A DNA stretch of 15,819 nt from CAIWTU01 sp035686205 (GTDB lineage: Bacteria; Desulfobacterota; Desulfuromonadia; Geobacterales; Geobacteraceae): the NCBI GenBank assembly GCA_035686205.1, contig DASRZQ010000092.1:1-15819 (forward strand). Direction: 5' to 3'. Positions 13,393 through 15,819 of the stretch are shown here, in pieces (position 1 is the stretch's first letter; each line of letters begins with the position of its first letter). Below the pieces are notes generated by a model. The model saw nothing but the letters and a program-made list of their open reading frames with translations, was not told the DNA's origin and ran no database searches. Position numbers and translations under genes: made by a program.

Positions 13393-14523
13393 ATGGCACA
13401 GGCCGAGCTGAAAATGGACAGGACGCCGGAAGGGACTCTCCGTTTAACCCTTGCCGGGGATTGGCTGCTGGACGGCGTTCTGCCTTCTCCCGACGCGGTG
13501 GCCGGGGAAATCGAAGCTTCGCCGGGGATATCCGGAGTTTCTTTCGATTCCGCCCGGCTGTCGGGCTGGGACAGCGGCCTGCTCAACTATCTGCTGAAGG
13601 TCACGGAAATATGCGCGAAACGGGATATCCGTGTGGACAGGGAAGGCCTTCCTCCCGGAGTCAACCGGCTGCTGGACCTGGCCTCGGCGGTGCCGGAACG
13701 GAAGGGAGCGCGACGGGAGGGCGTCCGTGCGCCTTTCCTTGAGAGGATCGGCGATTCCGTCATCAGCTTCTGGCGTTCAACCCTGGAGACGCTTGCTTTC
13801 ATCGGCGAAACGGCGATTGCCTTCCTGAGGCTGGTAACAGGGAAATCCCGGTTCCGCGGCTCGGACCTGATGCTGGTAATCCAGGAATGCAGCGCGGATG
13901 CCCTGCCGATCGTGTCCCTGATCAGCCTCTTGGTGGGGCTGATCCTGGCCTTTGTCGGGGCGATCCAGCTGAAGCTGTTCGGAGCCCAGATCTTCGTCGC
14001 GGATCTTGTCGGCATCGGCACGGTGCGGGCCATGGGGGCCATCATGACGGGAATCATCATGACCGGCCGCACCGGCGCGGCCTTTGCCGCCAGCATCGGG
14101 ACCATGCAGGTCAACGAGGAGATCGACGCCCTGCAGACGACGGGTGTTTCGCCAATCGACTTCCTGGTGCTTCCCCGCCTGCTCGCCCTGACTGTCATGA
14201 TGCCGCTCCTGGTGCTCTATTCCGACCTGATGGGTATGCTGGGCGGACTTATAGTCGGCGTCTTCGGCCTCGGCCTGAGCATCACGGAATATTATCACGA
14301 AACCGCCAAGGCGGTAAGCCTGACTAATCTCTGGATCGGCCTTTTCTCGGGATTCGTCTATGGAATACTGATCGCCGTGACGGGATGCATGCGGGGAATG
14401 CAGTGCGGCAGGAGCGCTTCCGCGGTGGGGGATGCCACGACTTCGGCGGTGGTGACCGGTATCGTCAGCATAGTCCTGGCGACTGCGATTATTACGGTTA
14501 TCTGCAATATCCTCGGGATATGA
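13393..14523 (+). CDS. mlaE: MlaE-type phospholipid ABC transporter permease with N-terminal STAS-like domain
   Basis: A 376-aa inner-membrane permease of the Mla (MCE) lipid transport system. Residues 1-100 form a STAS-like domain (LRLTLAGDWLL...GVSFDSARLSGWDSGLLNYL), the job done by separate MlaB in E. coli; here it is fused. The permease follows from about 160, with several membrane helices and the family signature TGRTGAAFAASIGTM (224-238), NEEIDALQTTG (241-251) and the C-terminal GCMRGMQCGRSASAVGDATT (331-350). It works with MlaF ATPase and the MCE protein MlaD to move phospholipids across the inner membrane, maintaining outer-membrane asymmetry in known systems; transport direction in this organism is not known. 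A GAGAG ribosome site precedes the ATG. A foldback repeat separates it from the MlaF gene. Confidence 0.92.
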   Translation: MAQAELKMDRTPEGTLRLTLAGDWLLDGVLPSPDAVAGEIEASPGISGVSFDSARLSGWDSGLLNYLLKVTEICAKRDIRVDREGLPPGVNRLLDLASAVPERKGARREGVRAPFLERIGDSVISFWRSTLETLAFIGETAIAFLRLVTGKSRFRGSDLMLVIQECSADALPIVSLISLLVGLILAFVGAIQLKLFGAQIFVADLVGIGTVRAMGAIMTGIIMTGRTGAAFAASIGTMQVNEEIDALQTTGVSPIDFLVLPRLLALTVMMPLLVLYSDLMGMLGGLIVGVFGLGLSITEYYHETAKAVSLTNLWIGLFSGFVYGILIAVTGCMRGMQCGRSASAVGDATTSAVVTGIVSIVLATAIITVICNILGI

Positions 14524-14578
14524 AAGTGTCTGTAAACGGAAGTTGCAGGTGTCCGAGGAGCGCGACTCAAGGCTGAAT

Positions 14579-14686
14579 AAGTAAGACGCAAGATGTGAGA
14601 AGAAAGACGTAATGCATGTGAAGTAATGCATGTGAAGTGAGAAGTTGAATTTCGCGTCTCCCGTCTTACGTTTCCCGTCTCACTTA
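14579..14686. repeat. Foldback repeat between MlaE and MlaF genes
   Basis: The left arm (about 14579-14608, AGTAAGACGCAAGATGTGAG) is imperfectly complementary to the right arm (about 14653-14686, rich in CGTCTCCCGTCTTACGTTTC). Between them lies an exact 14-bp tandem duplication GTAATGCATGTGAA (14609-14622, 14623-14636). No protein is encoded. It occupies much of the 227-nt gap within what is normally a tight operon. Confidence 0.6.
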
Positions 14687-14750
14687 ATAATAAAACCGGC
14701 CATCGGGATGAACTGAGGATGCCTATCGGCCGCCGAATACAGGACAAACC

Positions 14751-15554
14751 ATGACCACCTCCGAACCCCATATAACAGTCCGTGACCTGACCATGGCATA
14801 CGGCAGCTACGTGCTGCAGCGTGACCTCACCTTCACCGTCAACCGCGGAGATGTATTCATCATCATGGGCGGGAGCGGCTGCGGCAAAAGCACTCTGATG
14901 CGGCATCTGATCGGGCTCAAGAAACCGGCCAAGGGCAGTGTGCTGTATGGAAACATGAATTTCTGGGAGTCGGAACCGGACGAGCGGGACCGGATGATGC
15001 GCCGCCTTGGCGTCATGTACCAGAGCGGGGCGCTGTGGAGTTCGCTGACGCTGGCGGAAAACATCGCCCTGCCGCTTGAGCTGTATACCAGCCTTAAAGC
15101 GGCTCAAATCAGGGAAATTTCATCCCTGAAACTGACGCTGGTCGGGCTGGCCGGCTTCGAGGATTACTACCCGTCCGAGATAAGCGGCGGCATGAAGAAG
15201 CGGGCCGGCATCGCCAGGGCCATGGCCCTCGACCCGGAGGTCCTGTTTTTCGACGAGCCCTCCGCGGGCCTGGACCCGGTAAGTGCCAGGCTGCTGGACG
15301 ATCTGATACTTGAGCTCCGGGAAAGCCTCGGGACCACGGTGGTGGTCGTTACCCATGAACTGTCCAGCATCTTTGCCATAGGCAACAACTCCGTTTTTCT
15401 CGACCCTATGGAGAAGACGATGATCGCCACCGGGCATCCGAAGAGGCTGCTGGAGGAGTGCGAACATCCGACCGTGAGAAACTTCCTGACCCGAGGCGAG
15501 GCGCGGGCGGAGGCGAAGCCGGGAGAGGTCCCGGCGCCGTGTTTTCTGGTATGA
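14751..15554 (+). CDS. mlaF: MlaF-type phospholipid ABC transporter ATPase
   Basis: A 267-aa ABC ATPase of the Mla/MCE lipid transporter, typical length. Motifs in order: Walker A GGSGCGKST (40-48), Q-loop YQSGALW (Q91), ABC signature ISGGMKKR (144-151), Walker B EVLFFDEP (163-170), D-loop SAGLDP (171-176) and H-loop His202 (VVTHELSS). The SGGMKKR signature is the one seen in MlaF-type rather than drug or amino-acid ABC proteins. It energises the MlaE permease, whose gene lies upstream. The start has AGGA six nt before the ATG. The end is somewhat extended (about residues 248-267, Ala/Glu/Pro-rich) beyond the usual C-terminal region. Two repeat elements flank the gene at its junctions. Confidence 0.93.
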   Translation: MTTSEPHITVRDLTMAYGSYVLQRDLTFTVNRGDVFIIMGGSGCGKSTLMRHLIGLKKPAKGSVLYGNMNFWESEPDERDRMMRRLGVMYQSGALWSSLTLAENIALPLELYTSLKAAQIREISSLKLTLVGLAGFEDYYPSEISGGMKKRAGIARAMALDPEVLFFDEPSAGLDPVSARLLDDLILELRESLGTTVVVVTHELSSIFAIGNNSVFLDPMEKTMIATGHPKRLLEECEHPTVRNFLTRGEARAEAKPGEVPAPCFLV

Positions 15555-15612
15555 TGAATAAGGCAGTTGGCGGCTGTATTTATTGCACCGGTGTCTTAAT
15601 ACGTCAACCTGA

Positions 15613-15670
15613 TGTAGGGGCGATCCTTGTGATCGCCCTAAATCGGGCAGACACGAGGTCTGCCCCTACA
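15613..15670. repeat. 58-bp double-hairpin repeat with TGTAGGGGC ends
   Basis: The element is bounded by TGTAGGGGC (15613-15621) and its exact reverse complement GCCCCTACA (15662-15670). Inside are two perfect hairpins: GGGCGATC/GATCGCCC (15618-15625, 15631-15638) and GGGCAGAC/GTCTGCCC (15645-15652, 15658-15665), each with a 5-nt loop. It resembles a widespread 'GTAGGGGCG' intergenic repeat seen in several bacterial groups (from general knowledge). It sits in the 150-nt gap between MlaF and MlaD genes and would be transcribed as RNA. Confidence 0.75.
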
Positions 15671-15704
15671 TAAACATCGGAGCGGTATAAAGGAGAGAAC
15701 AGCA

Positions 15705-15819
15705 ATGGCCAAACCAGCAAATAAAACCATGATCGGCCTCTTCGTGGTCGGGGCCATAGCACTGGCGGTCGCCGCCGTCGCGATATTCGGTTCGGGTAAA
15801 TTCCTGGAGAAACGCCCCA
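15705..15819 (+). CDS. mlaD: MlaD-type MCE-domain protein, N-terminal fragment at window edge
   Basis: Only 38 codons are inside the window. The ATG at 15705 has an AAAGGAG ribosome site about eight nt upstream. The start reads MAKPANKTMIGLFVVGAIA, a short cytoplasmic tail and one hydrophobic membrane helix (about residues 9-28) followed by SGKFLEKRP. This is exactly how MlaD/MCE subunits begin: an N-terminal anchor before the periplasmic MCE domain that forms the lipid channel ring. The call rests on the anchor and on the position right after MlaE and MlaF genes; the MCE domain itself lies beyond the window. Confidence 0.8.
   Translation, partial: MAKPANKTMIGLFVVGAIALAVAAVAIFGSGKFLEKRP

Noticed and set aside
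13777..14631. Minus-strand open frame of 284 codons opposite the MlaE gene
   Set aside because: Antisense shadow with Asp/His/Gln-rich nonsense; the plus strand clearly encodes the permease.
15458..15673. Plus-strand open frame overlapping the end of mlaF and the double-hairpin repeat
   Set aside because: It is out of frame with mlaF and translates the palindromic repeat; no ribosome site.
1..15819. tRNA, rRNA or integrated phage
   Set aside because: No tRNA-like cloverleaf, rRNA segment, integrase or phage structural gene was noticed by eye on either strand.

Overview
The window looks like chromosomal DNA of a Gram-negative, fairly GC-rich anaerobe-type bacterium, most likely a deltaproteobacterial (Desulfobacterota, Syntrophus-like) lineage. 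This is inferred from the sigma-54 enhancer-binding regulator with GAF sensors, the Mla/MCE lipid transport genes, several lipoproteins with clear lipoboxes, Shine-Dalgarno-led genes, and many short foldback repeats between genes. No rRNA, tRNA, CRISPR array, integrase or intact transposase gene was seen.

Layout. (1) 1-506 is a gene-free leader with two hairpins, a near-consensus sigma-54 promoter (191-206) and a foldback element with 13-bp terminal inverted repeats (304-480). (2) 507-3144 holds a tight two-gene unit: an SPFH-domain protein ending in three zinc ribbons, and a 499-aa protein with two zinc ribbons and repeated YFPFW-type motifs. This is the most system-like part of the window and resembles the SPFH/zinc-ribbon membrane-stress proteins of the Bacillus YdjI type. 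(3) 3167-6861, all on the minus strand, is a looser accessory stretch: an AhpD/carboxymuconolactone decarboxylase-type protein, two unrecognised small genes, an AT-rich membrane-anchored protein with its own terminator, a 5'-truncated outer-membrane barrel remnant, and a small coiled-coil lipoprotein. Foldback and short repeats lie between them. (4) 6862-7561 is a 700-bp intergenic region with palindromes and a sigma-70-like promoter, leading into a large sigma-54-dependent activator (GAF-GAF-AAA+-Fis HTH, 7562-9751). (5) 9882-13358 is a same-strand row of small envelope or secreted proteins: an ABM-fold monooxygenase-like protein, a periplasmic tandem-repeat protein, an OmpA-like lipoprotein, a two-repeat Cys-rich (GLG1/FGFR-type) protein, a six-cysteine exported protein and a DUF3313-type lipoprotein. 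(6) 13393-15819 is an Mla-type phospholipid transport operon: STAS-MlaE permease, MlaF ATPase and the N-terminus of the MlaD/MCE protein, which runs off the window. Each junction inside this operon carries a different foldback repeat.

How the genes may work together (inference): both ends of the window concern envelope maintenance. The SPFH/zinc-ribbon pair has a sigma-54-type promoter, the Mla genes move phospholipid between membranes, and the lipoproteins between them are plausible envelope partners. The sigma-54 activator in the middle could control one or more of these units, but no activator site was proven.
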